This document shows positions 43,875 through 53,537 of a DNA stretch of 64,000 bases, in pieces. The DNA is from Nitrospirota bacterium. GTDB taxonomy: Bacteria; Nitrospinota_A; UBA7883; JACRGQ01. The stretch spans positions 23,398 through 87,397 of the forward strand of contig JAJRYD010000003.1 of the NCBI GenBank assembly GCA_024275955.1. Direction: 5' to 3'. The notes under the pieces are model-generated. The model worked only from the letters and a program-made list of their open reading frames with translations. It did no database searches and was not told the origin of the DNA. The position numbers were made by a program, and so were the translations under genes. The stretch's first letter is position 1. Each line of letters starts with the position of its first letter.

Positions 43875-44722
43875 TCTTCTCGGCCTTTTTTGGGAGAGCT
43901 GTCGCTAGAAGCTTCTTTGTCGCTTGCTGGAATAGTGACGGCGCCCGACGTTGGCGTATTAAGGCTTGTAAACCCTGCCAACTTTTCATACGCCACAAAA
44001 ACCGCTATGTTGGTAAATGGAACGGTAAATAAAAGAGCTGTCACCATAAATAAAATCCCTAAAAGTACCGCCTGCGCTATCGGCAAAAGCGTCTTGCCCA
44101 AATCGGCCCCGCCTCCAGACGCTATTTCGCGCCCAGCTTCCATCACTTCGCCTAAAGCCGAAACATCTATAAACGGCAGGGAGACAAGTATTCCGGCGAA
44201 GAACGAAAGAAGCCCCATCGCGTTTATGCCGGCAAGTACCAGATAAAATATTGTCATGCCGACTATATCCTTAAAAGCGATGTTGCGGCTAGCTTCCATC
44301 GCGTCCCAAAAGTTAAGCCCCCTATCAATAATAAAAATGTATGTAAGGAGGTACCAACCGCCGACAATAAGACCTGGAATTACAAGAAGAAAAAAACCGA
44401 TGGTAGTGAAAACGGTAATCAACAGGTACGAAAGAAACGCAGGTACGAAAAAGGTAAACCCCTGAAAAACCCGCGCAGGCCTTTGTTTCACGCCGGTTAC
44501 GATATCGCCTATCACAAGGAAAAAACCTGCGGTAAGAGGCCCCATAAAAAGTAGGTTCCCCCCGTATGGGATAGCTTGGGCCAATAGCAGTACGACACCG
44601 CATATGACCGTCGTAACGGCAAGCGAAAACCAGCCTTTTTTGTAAATCGACCAGCTCTCGGCAAGCCAAGATACAATATCTACCGGCTGGCTCTCTAAAG
44701 CTTCACCTTTCCCTGTTTCCAT
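43871..44722 (-). CDS. Multi-pass membrane protein of unknown function
   Basis: The 283-residue protein (ATG 44722, with AGAGG 7 nt before; a longer start at 44758 is less supported) has about six membrane helices, such as FSLAVTTVICGVVLLLA, LLITVFTTIGFFLLVIPGLI and FYLVLAGINAMGLLSFFAG. The middle WDAMEASRN loop resembles DUF975-like or glycerophosphodiesterase-type membrane domains. The Ser/Lys-rich tail is cytoplasmic. I assign no function. Convergent with the sensor kinase. Confidence 0.6.
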   Translation of the reverse strand: METGKGEALESQPVDIVSWLAESWSIYKKGWFSLAVTTVICGVVLLLAQAIPYGGNLLFMGPLTAGFFLVIGDIVTGVKQRPARVFQGFTFFVPAFLSYLLITVFTTIGFFLLVIPGLIVGGWYLLTYIFIIDRGLNFWDAMEASRNIAFKDIVGMTIFYLVLAGINAMGLLSFFAGILVSLPFIDVSALGEVMEAGREIASGGGADLGKTLLPIAQAVLLGILFMVTALLFTVPFTNIAVFVAYEKLAGFTSLNTPTSGAVTIPASDKEASSDSSPKKGRED

Positions 44723-44843
44723 AATCAACCTCTGTCGTTTTAAATTCGGCGGTTCCATACCCTTATTAGGCTATTTAAGCATATCTTTTCAAAAAAAAAT
44801 CCCAAATTCTGCCCAACTTCGCCGTAAAAAAAGAGAATTTATA

Positions 44844-44852
44844 TGGTATAAT
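44844..44852 (+). promoter_or_regulatory. Extended -10 promoter for the NDUFA9-like gene
   Basis: TG-G-TATAAT at 44844-44852 is a perfect extended -10; the -35 region is weak. The start site would be near 44859, so the true start codon must be downstream of 44851, which supports ATG 44911. Confidence 0.55.
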
Positions 44853-44910
44853 GAATGCATCATTTGTAAAAACTTCTACAATTCCCTCATACCTGTGCAA
44901 TTCTAGATGG

Positions 44911-45819
44911 ATGAAGCTCTTTATCACCGGCGGAACCGGATTTGTAGGATCCTACCTTGTAAGGCAACTCATTGAAAATAAACACGAAATATCTCTACTG
45001 GTTAGAAACCGGAAGACTATTGGCAGGTTGCCGGCAGGTGTTAGAGTTATCGAAGGAGATATTCTAGATAAGTCGTCCTATATCGACAGCCTTGCAAGCT
45101 TTGACGCGGTAATCAACCTTGTCGGCATTATTCGGGAGTTTAGCTCCAAAGCTGTCACTTTCCAAAAGCTCCATTTTGACGCGACGCGCGAGCTTGCCGA
45201 GGCGGCTGTAAAGGCCGGAATAGACAGATGGATACAGATGAGCGCCAACGGAGTGGACCAAAAGCCGGTATCCATGTATCAGACGACAAAGCTGGAAGCC
45301 GAGAAGTTTTTAAGGGAATCGGGACTTCGGCTCACCATATTCCGCCCGTCGCTGATATTCGGCGAACCGCCGGACGGGAAAACCGAGTTCTGTACCGATA
45401 TTTTTAGGATATTAAAATTTCCTTTTCCGTTTGTTCCGGTTTTTGGAGACGGGCTTTACCGTTTTCAGCCTATCCATGCTACCGACGTGGCAAGAGCGTT
45501 TGCCGCCGCGCTTGAGGAGCCAAGCAAAACCGAAGGAAAAACTTTTCATCTTGGCGGTGAGAGACTGCTTACCTACCGTGAACTGCTTGACGCCATCTGC
45601 GATGGAAGCGGCATCCGGCGCAAAATAAAAATTGCTGTCCCATACCGCCCGCTAATGCCTCTGATAAAAATTCTAGAGAGCTTTCCTTTCTTCCCCGTCA
45701 CTTCCGACCAGATAAGCATGCTGATGCAGGGCAGTATCACTCCAGAAGATTTTCGATGGGAAGATTTTGGAATAGACCGTTTAAAGTTTATTCCGGACAA
45801 CCTCTCATATCTCCGGTAG
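44911..45819 (+). CDS. NAD(P)-binding epimerase/reductase, NDUFA9-like
   Basis: The 302-residue protein starts MKLFITGGTGFVGSYLVRQL, the Rossmann dinucleotide loop of atypical short-chain dehydrogenases. It continues with VINLVGIIREF, the active-site region SMYQTTKLEAEKFLRESGLR and LTIFRPSLIFGE. It is closest in type to complex I NDUFA9-like proteins, with possible NAD(P) binding and unknown substrate. The start at 44911 agrees with the promoter; the upstream ATG at 44851 lies inside the -10. Confidence 0.75.
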   Translation: MKLFITGGTGFVGSYLVRQLIENKHEISLLVRNRKTIGRLPAGVRVIEGDILDKSSYIDSLASFDAVINLVGIIREFSSKAVTFQKLHFDATRELAEAAVKAGIDRWIQMSANGVDQKPVSMYQTTKLEAEKFLRESGLRLTIFRPSLIFGEPPDGKTEFCTDIFRILKFPFPFVPVFGDGLYRFQPIHATDVARAFAAALEEPSKTEGKTFHLGGERLLTYRELLDAICDGSGIRRKIKIAVPYRPLMPLIKILESFPFFPVTSDQISMLMQGSITPEDFRWEDFGIDRLKFIPDNLSYLR

Positions 45820-45824
45820 GCAGG

Positions 45825-46274
45825 CTAGAGGATATCTGGGATATTGCTCCCCGAACCGTTGCACTTGGGGCAGTTTGACGCAAGGTGGAACCTGTTTTCG
45901 ACTACGCCGTAGCCATTACAGTTTTTGCACATTCTCTTATCTGACACTACTTTTGGAACCCTAAACATATATATATTTTTTCCTGCAGGCTTTTTTCTAA
46001 CAGTTGCCTTGACAAAAAAGAGATCATGCTTAGCAAGGTTTGCCGGCTGTTTATAAGCCTCTTTGCCTGCTTTTCTTTTGGCTGGAAAAACAGGCTGGGA
46101 GGCCTGTTTTATAAGCTCGTCGTAAGCTTTTTGCACCACGAAAAAGAGATCGCCTTTCTCTTTATTGCGGTCTGGATGAAAGTGGAACGCAAATTTTTTG
46201 TATGCCTTTTTTATTTCCTCAATGCTAGCCCCCTGTTTTAGCCTAAGGAGCTTGTAAAAATCAGCCATTTTCAA
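45825..46274 (-). CDS. DnaJ-domain protein with one zinc-finger pair
   Basis: The 149-residue protein has a J domain (1-~65: DFYKLLRLKQGASIEEIKKA, FHFHPDRNKEKGDLFF with the HPD motif). A short linker follows, then a C-terminal CKNCNGYGV ... CPKCNGSGS pair, one half of a DnaJ-type zinc finger. It would stimulate Hsp70 ATPase. It lacks the Gly/Phe region and substrate domains of DnaJ, so it is a co-chaperone of a narrower kind. Convergent with the NDUFA9-like gene. Confidence 0.82.
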   Translation of the reverse strand: MKMADFYKLLRLKQGASIEEIKKAYKKFAFHFHPDRNKEKGDLFFVVQKAYDELIKQASQPVFPAKRKAGKEAYKQPANLAKHDLFFVKATVRKKPAGKNIYMFRVPKVVSDKRMCKNCNGYGVVENRFHLASNCPKCNGSGSNIPDIL

Positions 46275-46285
46275 AAACCTCCGTA

Positions 46286-46413
46286 GGGACTGTTGCCAAA
46301 TCCGATAAATTTGATTTTGTTTAAAATTGCCAACCGCTCAAATATCTGTTTTGAAAAAGTTAAAGGATGAGCCTTTCCTTTTAGATGCTCAAAAACTATT
46401 TCGGCAACAGCCC
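46286..46413 (+). mobile_element. MITE-like element copy E (128 bp), no TSD seen
   Basis: GGGACTGTTGCCAAA at the left and TTTCGGCAACAGCCC at the right, the best-preserved inverted-repeat pair of the family. I found no exact direct repeat at its edges. Lies in the gene-free gap 46275-46575. Confidence 0.8.
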
Positions 46414-46575
46414 TCTAATAGGCTACTGCCGGAATTCCGCATGGTTGATAAATAACTTTCTATTCTCGTTGAGAATAGCTTTATCTACTACCTGCATATA
46501 TATTCCACTCGGCTCGGCTGAACTCGCCGCGGACGGTGCCGCTTGGTGGCACCGTCTTAAAATGCAAGGCAAAAA

Positions 46576-47265
46576 CTATCGGCTTTTTTTAACATCTTTT
46601 TTTCCGCAAAACTTTTCTATTTTGCACTGCGAGCAGTGCGGTGAAACAGGCACGCAGAGGTTTTGGCCGTACGCTACGAGGATATCGTTAATTTCAATCC
46701 AATGACTCTTTGGTAAAATCTCCCTTAGCTTGAATTCTGTCTCCTGAGGGTTTTTGGTATTAACGTAGCCCCACCTATTGGTAATTCTATGTACATGGAT
46801 ATCGACGCAAATACCCGGCTTGTTGAAAGCAAGAGTAATAACCAGATTTGCCGTTTTTCTGCCGACACCTTTTATTTTAAGCAGTTCATCCAGATCGTCC
46901 GGTACTTTGCCGCGATACTCGTCGATTAGAACTTGGCTGACATGCTTTAGGGTGACAGCTTTGTTGCGGTAAAACCCTACCGGAAAAATGAGCTTTTCCA
47001 GCTTTGACAGCGGGAGAACCGCGATTTTTTTCGGGCTATCGGCTACGGCAAAAAGCCTTCCAGATGCCTCTAGCGTTGTCTTATCTTTTGTGCGCAGTGA
47101 TAAAAGGGTGGAAATAAGAACAAGGAACGGCGCGTTTTGCCTTGCGTAAATTCCGACAATCGGCTCTTTAAACCTCTTAACCTCTTTTCGCAAAATTGCC
47201 ACCACTCTGCTTATCGGGAACGATTTTTGCCCTATTGCCATGCCTACTTTATACCGCTTTACCAA
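46576..47265 (-). CDS. nth: Endonuclease III (DNA glycosylase/AP lyase)
   Basis: The 229-residue protein has the helix-hairpin-helix GVGRKTANLVI with the catalytic K137 and D155 in CVDIHVHRITNR. The Fe-S motif C-x6-C-x2-C-x5-C is in NLCVPVSPHCSQCKIEKFC. It removes oxidised pyrimidines from DNA. The usual LSAQ strand reads LSLRTKD, so base choice may differ from that of E. coli Nth. Divergent from the kinase at 47334. Confidence 0.92.
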   Translation of the reverse strand: MVKRYKVGMAIGQKSFPISRVVAILRKEVKRFKEPIVGIYARQNAPFLVLISTLLSLRTKDKTTLEASGRLFAVADSPKKIAVLPLSKLEKLIFPVGFYRNKAVTLKHVSQVLIDEYRGKVPDDLDELLKIKGVGRKTANLVITLAFNKPGICVDIHVHRITNRWGYVNTKNPQETEFKLREILPKSHWIEINDILVAYGQNLCVPVSPHCSQCKIEKFCGKKDVKKSR

Positions 47266-47333
47266 ACCTGCCGCTACTAGTAGAATGGTTATCTGAAACC
47301 TATCGGCAAGAGAGGCTGTAGGAGTCTATAGAT

Positions 47334-49439
47334 ATGATGCCTAAGTATAAACAATACTTTTTTCTTCTGATCGTTTTTGTCCTCCTTTTTGGGGTAGGCG
47401 CGATATCTTTCTTTTTTTCTAAACATGCAGGCGATACCGAACAGTTTATCATCGAAAAGTTCGGTAACCAGCAGGTAAACTTTGCTAATAATATAAAAGG
47501 CAGGATAGAAAACGATTTTGAGCATATCGCTTTCTATCTTAAATTCCTTTTAATGGATAAAGCTGTTTACCATGCTCTTGCCGATATCGCGTCAGGCCGG
47601 TCTAAAGAAAAAATAACCTCTAACGCCGATAGCCAAAATGATATTGCCGAAATGATTACCGAAATACTAGAGCATCCTTACTATCTTTATCTCGTTATCA
47701 GCGACCGTGAGGGAAATCCCAAAGCTATCGCTTTCATGCAAGATGGCAGGCTTGTAGTTTCTGCTACAGATAATGCCCCACCGCTTCCGCTTGCTAAACT
47801 TACACCGATGGAGAATGAGGCGGTTACTCTTCAACTCCGACAAAACTCGCTGTTGCCGGAAAGTGAAATAGCAGACCGGCTAGAGGTAATAGAGACTGTT
47901 GTGCCGCTTTACGGCAATGGCCGGCATTTAGGGTGGGCCGGAATTGGAGTCGACTTCAGCCTTGTGACAGAAATAATTTCCAATCAGTCTGACGAAGAGA
48001 ATAACCATAACTGGATTTTTGACTGGGACGGCAGTTTTATTTACTGTAGCTTTATCCCCTCCAGCGACTACCACTCTGGTGAAATGAAACTGCTGAAAAA
48101 CCTCACAGTCGGCTCTCACGAAGCTTCCACACACGAGGAAAACGGCAACGACCTGCTTTCATTTGTAAAGCTTAAGGTAGGCGAGAACCGCTGGAACATA
48201 GTAGTAGAAACAGAGCTTGAATATATGACGGGATATGTAAGAGCTTCCATCCATGTAGGGATGGCGCTTCTAATCGTTATCCTTCTTACAGCTGTAATGG
48301 GGGTTTTCCTTCTATACAGATCGGCTATCAACCGCGATGTTGCCGAAAAAACGACACTAATACTAAACAAGGTTCAGGAATCTAAAGAGAAATACAGATC
48401 TATTTTTAACTCTACCCCTAATCCTGTTTTTCTTTTAGACGAGAGCTTTATCATTATTGATAAAAACGCGGGCGCCGCGAAAACCTTTCACCACAAAGCA
48501 CAAGATCTTGCCGGTAAACCTGTTGATAAAATAATTCCAGAAATCGAAAGATACGCGGAGAATATAGGCAACGCCTCACCTCGCGTTAAAAGCACGAGAT
48601 GGGATACCAGCCTTGTAAACCATTCCGGCGAGCTGATGTATTTCAGCAACTCGCTGACTATTGTTAAGGAAAACTCTGGTATCGGCAAACTATACCTTTT
48701 GTATATGCACAATATAACCGAGCTAAAGACACTTCAAAACCAGCTTGCACAATCTGAAAAGTTGGCCTCTATAGGCGAGTTTATTGCCGGCATCGCCCAT
48801 GAAATCAACAACCCGATGACCGGAATTCTTGGTTATTCAGAACTTCTTATGACAGAGGCGAAAGACTCCAGTGTTAGAGATGATGCCGGTAAGATTCATA
48901 AAGAAGCATTGAGATGCTCTCGTATAGTATCCGGCCTACTAACATTTGCCAGACAGCAAAGGGAAGAAAAAAGTATTGTCAGCATTCTTGACGCGGTAGA
49001 TGCGAGCTTGGAAACAATCGGCTACGACATCGAATCCAGCAACATACAGGTTGAGAAAAAGATAGAGACTAATTTAAAACCTGTTTACGGAAATATATTC
49101 GAGCTGGAGCAGGTAATCTTAAATATTATAAACAATGCTGTCTTCTTTCTGGAGCCGATGGACGGCGGCAAAAAAATCTGGATTACGGCACGCAGTGGTG
49201 AAGGGACGGTGGAGCTAAAGATAGAGAACAACGGTCCGCCTATAGATGATGACAAACTTGGAAAAATCTTCGACCCGTTTTTTACTACAAAAGCTACCGG
49301 CAGAGGTACCGGCCTTGGACTCTCTATATCTTACGGAATTATACATTCGCACAAAGGAGAGCTATACGCGAAAAACGGCGACAGGGGTGTGGAGTTTAGT
49401 ATCGTACTTCCGGCTGTCCGGGAAGAAACTATAAGCTAA
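47334..49439 (+). CDS. Membrane sensor histidine kinase (Cache-like, PAS)
   Basis: The 701-residue protein has a first membrane helix ([20 protein letters not shown]), a periplasmic sensor region to ~300, a second helix (~308-330, [20 protein letters not shown]), a PAS domain (~350-470), HisKA with H489 in [20 protein letters not shown], and a HATPase ([36 protein letters not shown]). TAGGAG precedes the ATG by 7 nt. Its end overlaps the sigma-factor gene by 4 bp in convergent arrangement. Confidence 0.92.
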   Translation: MMPKYKQYFFLLIVFVLLFGVGAISFFFSKHAGDTEQFIIEKFGNQQVNFANNIKGRIENDFEHIAFYLKFLLMDKAVYHALADIASGRSKEKITSNADSQNDIAEMITEILEHPYYLYLVISDREGNPKAIAFMQDGRLVVSATDNAPPLPLAKLTPMENEAVTLQLRQNSLLPESEIADRLEVIETVVPLYGNGRHLGWAGIGVDFSLVTEIISNQSDEENNHNWIFDWDGSFIYCSFIPSSDYHSGEMKLLKNLTVGSHEASTHEENGNDLLSFVKLKVGENRWNIVVETELEYMTGYVRASIHVGMALLIVILLTAVMGVFLLYRSAINRDVAEKTTLILNKVQESKEKYRSIFNSTPNPVFLLDESFIIIDKNAGAAKTFHHKAQDLAGKPVDKIIPEIERYAENIGNASPRVKSTRWDTSLVNHSGELMYFSNSLTIVKENSGIGKLYLLYMHNITELKTLQNQLAQSEKLASIGEFIAGIAHEINNPMTGILGYSELLMTEAKDSSVRDDAGKIHKEALRCSRIVSGLLTFARQQREEKSIVSILDAVDASLETIGYDIESSNIQVEKKIETNLKPVYGNIFELEQVILNIINNAVFFLEPMDGGKKIWITARSGEGTVELKIENNGPPIDDDKLGKIFDPFFTTKATGRGTGLGLSISYGIIHSHKGELYAKNGDRGVEFSIVLPAVREETIS

Positions 49440-50212
49440 TCCCGAATATCGTCGTCTGTATCTATGTACTTGAGCAGTTTGCCGCGCATCCGCATAACCG
49501 CTCTGGTATGAAGCTGTGAGACGCGTGACTCCGTAATGCCTAGTATCTCCCCTATCTCTTTCATGGTAAGTTCTTCGTAGTAATAGAGAGAAACCAACAG
49601 CCTTTCCTTTTCCGGAAGTTTGTCGATAGTATCGGCGATAATGGTGCGCACCTCGCTGACCCTCGCGGTAACTTGCGGATCATCATCGCTGGAGCCTGCG
49701 AGTACCTCCATAATATCCCGCTTTTCGCCATCTTTACTTACTCCGCCAAGATCTTCGACCGAAAGGATGGGAGAACTTTGTGCGCTGGCCAAAACCTTGT
49801 GAAAACCATCAAGGTCTACTCCAAGCTCCTTCGCGACCTCTTCGTCCTCTGCCGGACGGCCCTCTCTTTGTTCGACAGCGGCGTACACCGACGCAATCTC
49901 GACAGACTTTTGGCGGACAGAACGGGGAACCCAATCCATAGAACGCAGTTCGTCAAGAATCGCCCCTCTTATCCTTATTTCGGCGTAAGTCTTGAACATC
50001 GTCTGCCGGCCCGAATCGAACTTTTCGACCGCGTCGATTAAGCCCATAACTCCGGCACTCATAAGGTCGTCAATCTCTATATGGGGAGGGAGGCGTACAG
50101 CTATTCTGTGGGAAATAAACTTGATTAAAGGTGCATACTCTTCAATCAGGCGGTCTGCTTCGGGTGTGCCGATTTTCATCCCCGGAGTCGGCTCGGAATA
50201 TATCTTTTTCAA
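49436..50212 (-). CDS. fliA: RNA polymerase sigma factor of the FliA/WhiG type
   Basis: The 258-residue sigma-70-family protein lacks the long region 1 of RpoD. Region 2 has LIKFISHRIAVRLPPHIEID, DLMSAGVMGLIDAVEKFD and FKTYAEIRIRGAILDELRS; region 4 has YYYEELTMKEIGEILGITES. The RSMDWVPRSVRQK stretch is typical of FliA. It directs RNA polymerase to late flagellar promoters. With flgB-fliE it points to a motile cell, although other flagellar genes are absent from the window. Confidence 0.93.
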   Translation of the reverse strand: MKKIYSEPTPGMKIGTPEADRLIEEYAPLIKFISHRIAVRLPPHIEIDDLMSAGVMGLIDAVEKFDSGRQTMFKTYAEIRIRGAILDELRSMDWVPRSVRQKSVEIASVYAAVEQREGRPAEDEEVAKELGVDLDGFHKVLASAQSSPILSVEDLGGVSKDGEKRDIMEVLAGSSDDDPQVTARVSEVRTIIADTIDKLPEKERLLVSLYYYEELTMKEIGEILGITESRVSQLHTRAVMRMRGKLLKYIDTDDDIRD

Positions 50213-51310
50213 ATAACCCTCTAGTTTTTAGCAGTATAAGCTGTAAGTTCAGTAGTGTAAAGCGGTTTTGACGCGATTCTAACTGGAACAAATTAGCACT
50301 TCCCCGCCGTTTGAGTACGCATGATGTAAGCTGGAAAACTATAGGATGAGCCAGCTTAGAACATAGTGCTAGGCAAATAGAAGATAACTGTTGCTCTTGG
50401 TAACGGCTCTGATAAAGATTGACAAAGGCTATCGAAAATCAAACTAAAAATAGGTACAGTTCCATTCACTTTTGGGCTACTACTAGATGATGCGTTGACT
50501 CTAATTGCTATTAGACAAACCTCATAAATTTGATTTTGTTTAAAACTGCCAACCGCTAAAATATCTACTTTAAAGAAGTTAAGAGATAAGTCTTTCCTTC
50601 AAATGCTCCAAAAACCATTTCGGCAACAGCCACGATATAAACTCTCCGCTTCACAAGAGTTAGGAAGCAAAGCAAACGCCCATCCCAAAGCTTTGTAGAA
50701 AGGCTCCGACCAAAGCACGGAGCGCTAGTTCCTACAGCCTGAGTATCTGATACAAAGCAACAATACAAATGTAAACGCGATAATTAAAAAATCCACACAG
50801 CTCCCTTCAAAATAAAGACCATAAAAATTTGCGGCCTAGTCAAAATCTATACAAAAGTAGAGCGCAACATACATGCCAACAGTTCAAAGCCTCAATACAT
50901 TGAATATTAAGTAACTATAGCTGTGCTACATCTCTAAGCAGTTAAACAGCCTCGTGGTGTACGATAAACAATACTATTGAAACATGTTTTTGTCATATTT
51001 TTTCTAATCGGTTATGGAAAGCTGAAACTATAGCTTTTAATAGTTTTTGGCATATTGCCAGCTAAAAAAGTGAAACGAAAATTGACACCAACTCAAAGAT
51101 AATATATTGTAAGAATTAGCGATGTAGCTTATTCAACTTGTGCAAAATTAATTGGATCGCAAGAGGCCCTGTTCGTGCGTCTATCGCTATATCGTTTTAT
51201 TCTGCTGATGAGAGGATTTGCTGAATGGTATCTGGTTTTTACGCCACGATTAAGCCTAATGCAACTATTGGAAAACTCCGATAGATAAAAAGTAGTTAGA
51301 GATTATTTAT
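50213..51310. other. 1.1-kb gene-free stretch
   Basis: Apart from MITE copy F (50505-50632), I see no supportable coding frame, RNA gene or strong promoter. It is AT-rich. It may hold decayed sequence, regulatory DNA or an RNA gene that I cannot recognise by eye. Confidence 0.5.
50505..50632 (+). mobile_element. MITE-like element copy F, degraded left end
   Basis: The interior (ATAAATTTGATTTTGTTTAAAA) and the right end TTTCGGCAACAGCC match copies B and E. The left end is worn (TTGCTATTAGACAAA in place of GGGCTGTTGCCAAA). No direct repeat is seen. Confidence 0.75.
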
Positions 51311-51565
51311 ATGAAACATCCGCTAGAGGAGCTGAAAAAGATGAGCATAGAGCTTGGAATCGCTACTGCCGAGCCTAAAAATTACGGCCCGCATTCTAAA
51401 GTTCTCTCCTCTTTTAGCGATTGGGTTGCCAACCTTCAGATGGAGGGAAGAATGATTACTCCAAGCAGGGGCGACCTTGCCGACTGGCTGAGTAAAAACT
51501 ACCCAAGCTCTAAAAGCATGCTAAGAGAGATTTGGGAGCTTTACAACCTGCGCCGCTCCAGATAG
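51311..51565 (+). CDS. Small protein of unknown function
   Basis: The 84-residue product from ATG 51311 is helical and charged, with WVANLQMEGRMITPSRGDLA and LREIWELYNLRRSR. It may be a small DNA- or protein-binding unit. It has no signal or membrane segment. I do not recognise a family. It follows the gene-free stretch and ends 20 bp before the convergent trpD gene; a decisive ribosome site is not visible. Confidence 0.5.
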   Translation: MKHPLEELKKMSIELGIATAEPKNYGPHSKVLSSFSDWVANLQMEGRMITPSRGDLADWLSKNYPSSKSMLREIWELYNLRRSR

Positions 51566-51585
51566 CTGTCGGCTAAATTCCGGCA

Positions 51586-52605
51586 CTATCTGCTGGTCGC
51601 TAACCTTAGTGCCTCAAGTTTTTTATAAGCAGATCCGGTATTAACCGACTCAGTAGCTTTTTTAAGGCCGCCGCCGATATCATCAGCTTTCTCTCCAGCG
51701 ACTATCGCAAGAGCGGCATTGAGTAGAGAAATATTAAGTTTTGGCCCTTTGTCTTCCCCTTTAAGGATTGCTAATGTAATCTCGGCATTTCTCTTTGGGT
51801 CGCCTCCTTTTAAATCTTCCGCCTTGCAAAGGCTAAGACCGTAATCTTTAGGGTTAAGACTCCATGTTTTTACCGCCCCGTTTTTAAGCTCCGATACTTT
51901 CGTTTTGCCGGTAAGGGTAACTTCGTCAAGCCCGTCCGAACCATGAACCACGAATAGATGTTCACTGCCAAGTTTTCTAAGTACATCGGCAAGCGGTTCT
52001 GTCAGCTTATCGTCATAAACCCCTATCACCTGACGCTTCGCCCCAGCGGGGTTCGTTAGAGGCCCAAGAAGGTTAAAAATTGTCCTAATGCCTATCTCCC
52101 TTCGAGGGCCGATAGCATGCTTCATCGCAGAGTGCATGAGAGGCGCGAACAAAAAGGCTATTCCATGCCGGTCTAGACACTTTTCCACAATATCTATTTT
52201 GACCTCTATATCGACCCCAAGCGCTTTAAGCAGATCTGCAGAGCCAGACTTGCTCGATACCGACCTGTTTCCATGCTTTGCCACCTGCACGCCTGCTCCG
52301 GCAACAATGAAAGCGGCTGTAGTGGAGATATTGAATGTTCCAGAACCGTCTCCGCCTGTTCCGCAGGTATCGACAACCGACGGATAAGAATGTTTGATTT
52401 TTACCGCTTTGTCGCGCATCACCTGCGCGGCGCCTGTTATTTCGTCAACTGTTTCCCCTTTAAGCCTTAACGCCGTAAGAAAAGCGCCTATCTGCGCTCC
52501 GGTAGCATCGCCGGACATAATCTGGTTCATTACATCGAGCATTTCGCCTTGGGAAAGATTCCCGCCGCCACTTGCGAACCGGGCAATCGCCTCTTGAATC
52601 TTCAT
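51586..52605 (-). CDS. trpD: Anthranilate phosphoribosyltransferase
   Basis: The 339-residue protein shows DTCGTGGDGSGTFNISTTAA and KHGNRSVSSKSGSADLLKALG, with the PRPP and metal residues, then FNLLGPLTNPAG. It joins anthranilate to PRPP, the second step of tryptophan synthesis. GGGGAG is directly before the ATG. It lies 88 bp downstream of the glutamine amidotransferase gene; trpE and trpC are not in the window. Confidence 0.96.
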   Translation of the reverse strand: MKIQEAIARFASGGGNLSQGEMLDVMNQIMSGDATGAQIGAFLTALRLKGETVDEITGAAQVMRDKAVKIKHSYPSVVDTCGTGGDGSGTFNISTTAAFIVAGAGVQVAKHGNRSVSSKSGSADLLKALGVDIEVKIDIVEKCLDRHGIAFLFAPLMHSAMKHAIGPRREIGIRTIFNLLGPLTNPAGAKRQVIGVYDDKLTEPLADVLRKLGSEHLFVVHGSDGLDEVTLTGKTKVSELKNGAVKTWSLNPKDYGLSLCKAEDLKGGDPKRNAEITLAILKGEDKGPKLNISLLNAALAIVAGEKADDIGGGLKKATESVNTGSAYKKLEALRLATSR

Positions 52606-52693
52606 CTCCCCGCCCCCTCTTCTAAGCTGTAATCAAGAATCATCGAGACCCCAACAAACCGGCAGATAAGTTCCATGACAGCGATTCTCCGCC

Positions 52694-53272
52694 TCACTTT
52701 GGGGCGTAATATTTGACAAAGTTCTTCAATATCACCTTCCCCTCGGATGTTAGTATCGACTCTGGGTGAAATTGCATCCCTTCTATTGCAAGCTCCTTAT
52801 GACGCACTGCCATCACTATTTCTCCGCTTAAATCCGTAGCGGTTATGTCAAGTATGTCTGGGATTGAATCGGATCTTACTACTAATGAATGGTATCTTGT
52901 GGCGGTGAACGGGTTTTTTATCCTGTCAAAAATCGTTTTCCCGTCATGTTTTATCTCCGAGGTCTTGCCGTGCATCAGCTTATCCGCTTTTACTATTTCG
53001 GCCCCAAACGCCTGGCATATTGACTGGTGTCCAAGGCAAACCCCAAGTATAGGAATCAGCCCCTGTAACTCCTTCACCAGATTAATTGATATACCTGCCT
53101 CATTTGGGGTGCATGGCCCGGGCGAGATGACAATATAGTCTGGATTAATCTTCTTTATCTCATTTGGGGTGGTCGCGTCGTTTCGAAAAATCTTTACCTC
53201 CTGCCCTATCTCCAAAAAATATTGGACGAGGTTATAGGTAAAAGAGTCGTAGTTGTCGATCATCAAAATCAT
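52694..53272 (-). CDS. trpG: Anthranilate/para-aminobenzoate synthase, glutamine amidotransferase subunit
   Basis: The 192-residue class I amidotransferase has MIDNYDSFTYNLVQYF, the oxyanion region VISPGPCTPNEAG, the catalytic Cys in LGVCLGHQSICQAFG and the His/Glu pair in MQFHPESIL. It supplies ammonia from glutamine to TrpE or PabB. Standing next to trpD it is most likely TrpG, perhaps shared with folate synthesis. It is the first gene of this pair. Confidence 0.93.
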   Translation of the reverse strand: MILMIDNYDSFTYNLVQYFLEIGQEVKIFRNDATTPNEIKKINPDYIVISPGPCTPNEAGISINLVKELQGLIPILGVCLGHQSICQAFGAEIVKADKLMHGKTSEIKHDGKTIFDRIKNPFTATRYHSLVVRSDSIPDILDITATDLSGEIVMAVRHKELAIEGMQFHPESILTSEGKVILKNFVKYYAPK

Positions 53273-53362
53273 GCTCGGTATTATACCTCTCTAAAACAAG
53301 AGTCTTATGAAAACCTGTAAAAAAATGAAGCTAACAAACTGGAAGCATGGGGGAAGATATTA

Positions 53363-53492
53363 CGGGTCTGGTACCGAAATGGTTTTTGAACTATTTAAAG
53401 GAAAGACTCATCTTTTAACTTCTTCAAAATAGATGTTTGAACGAACAACCATTATTAAGCAAAATCAAATTTATCGGGTTTGGCAATAGCCC
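53363..53492 (-). mobile_element. MITE-like element copy G (130 bp), inverted, TSD TATTA
   Basis: Reversed copy, CGGGTCTGGTACCGAAATGG at the left and TTGGCAATAGCCC at the right. Exact TATTA repeats lie at 53358-53362 and 53493-53497. Interior differs from the others near TAATAATGG. In the gap between trpG and the cytochrome gene. Confidence 0.78.
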
Positions 53493-53537
53493 TATTATCG
53501 GCCCTGCTGGTGCCAGACGAAGCTACAAGAGAATAAA

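Noticed and set aside
46281..46418. Target-site duplication around MITE copy E
   Set aside because: I compared bases at both edges with small shifts and found no exact 5-bp repeat.
50565..50768. A 67-codon minus-strand frame in the gap after the sigma factor
   Set aside because: It overlaps MITE copy F and has no family likeness or ribosome site.
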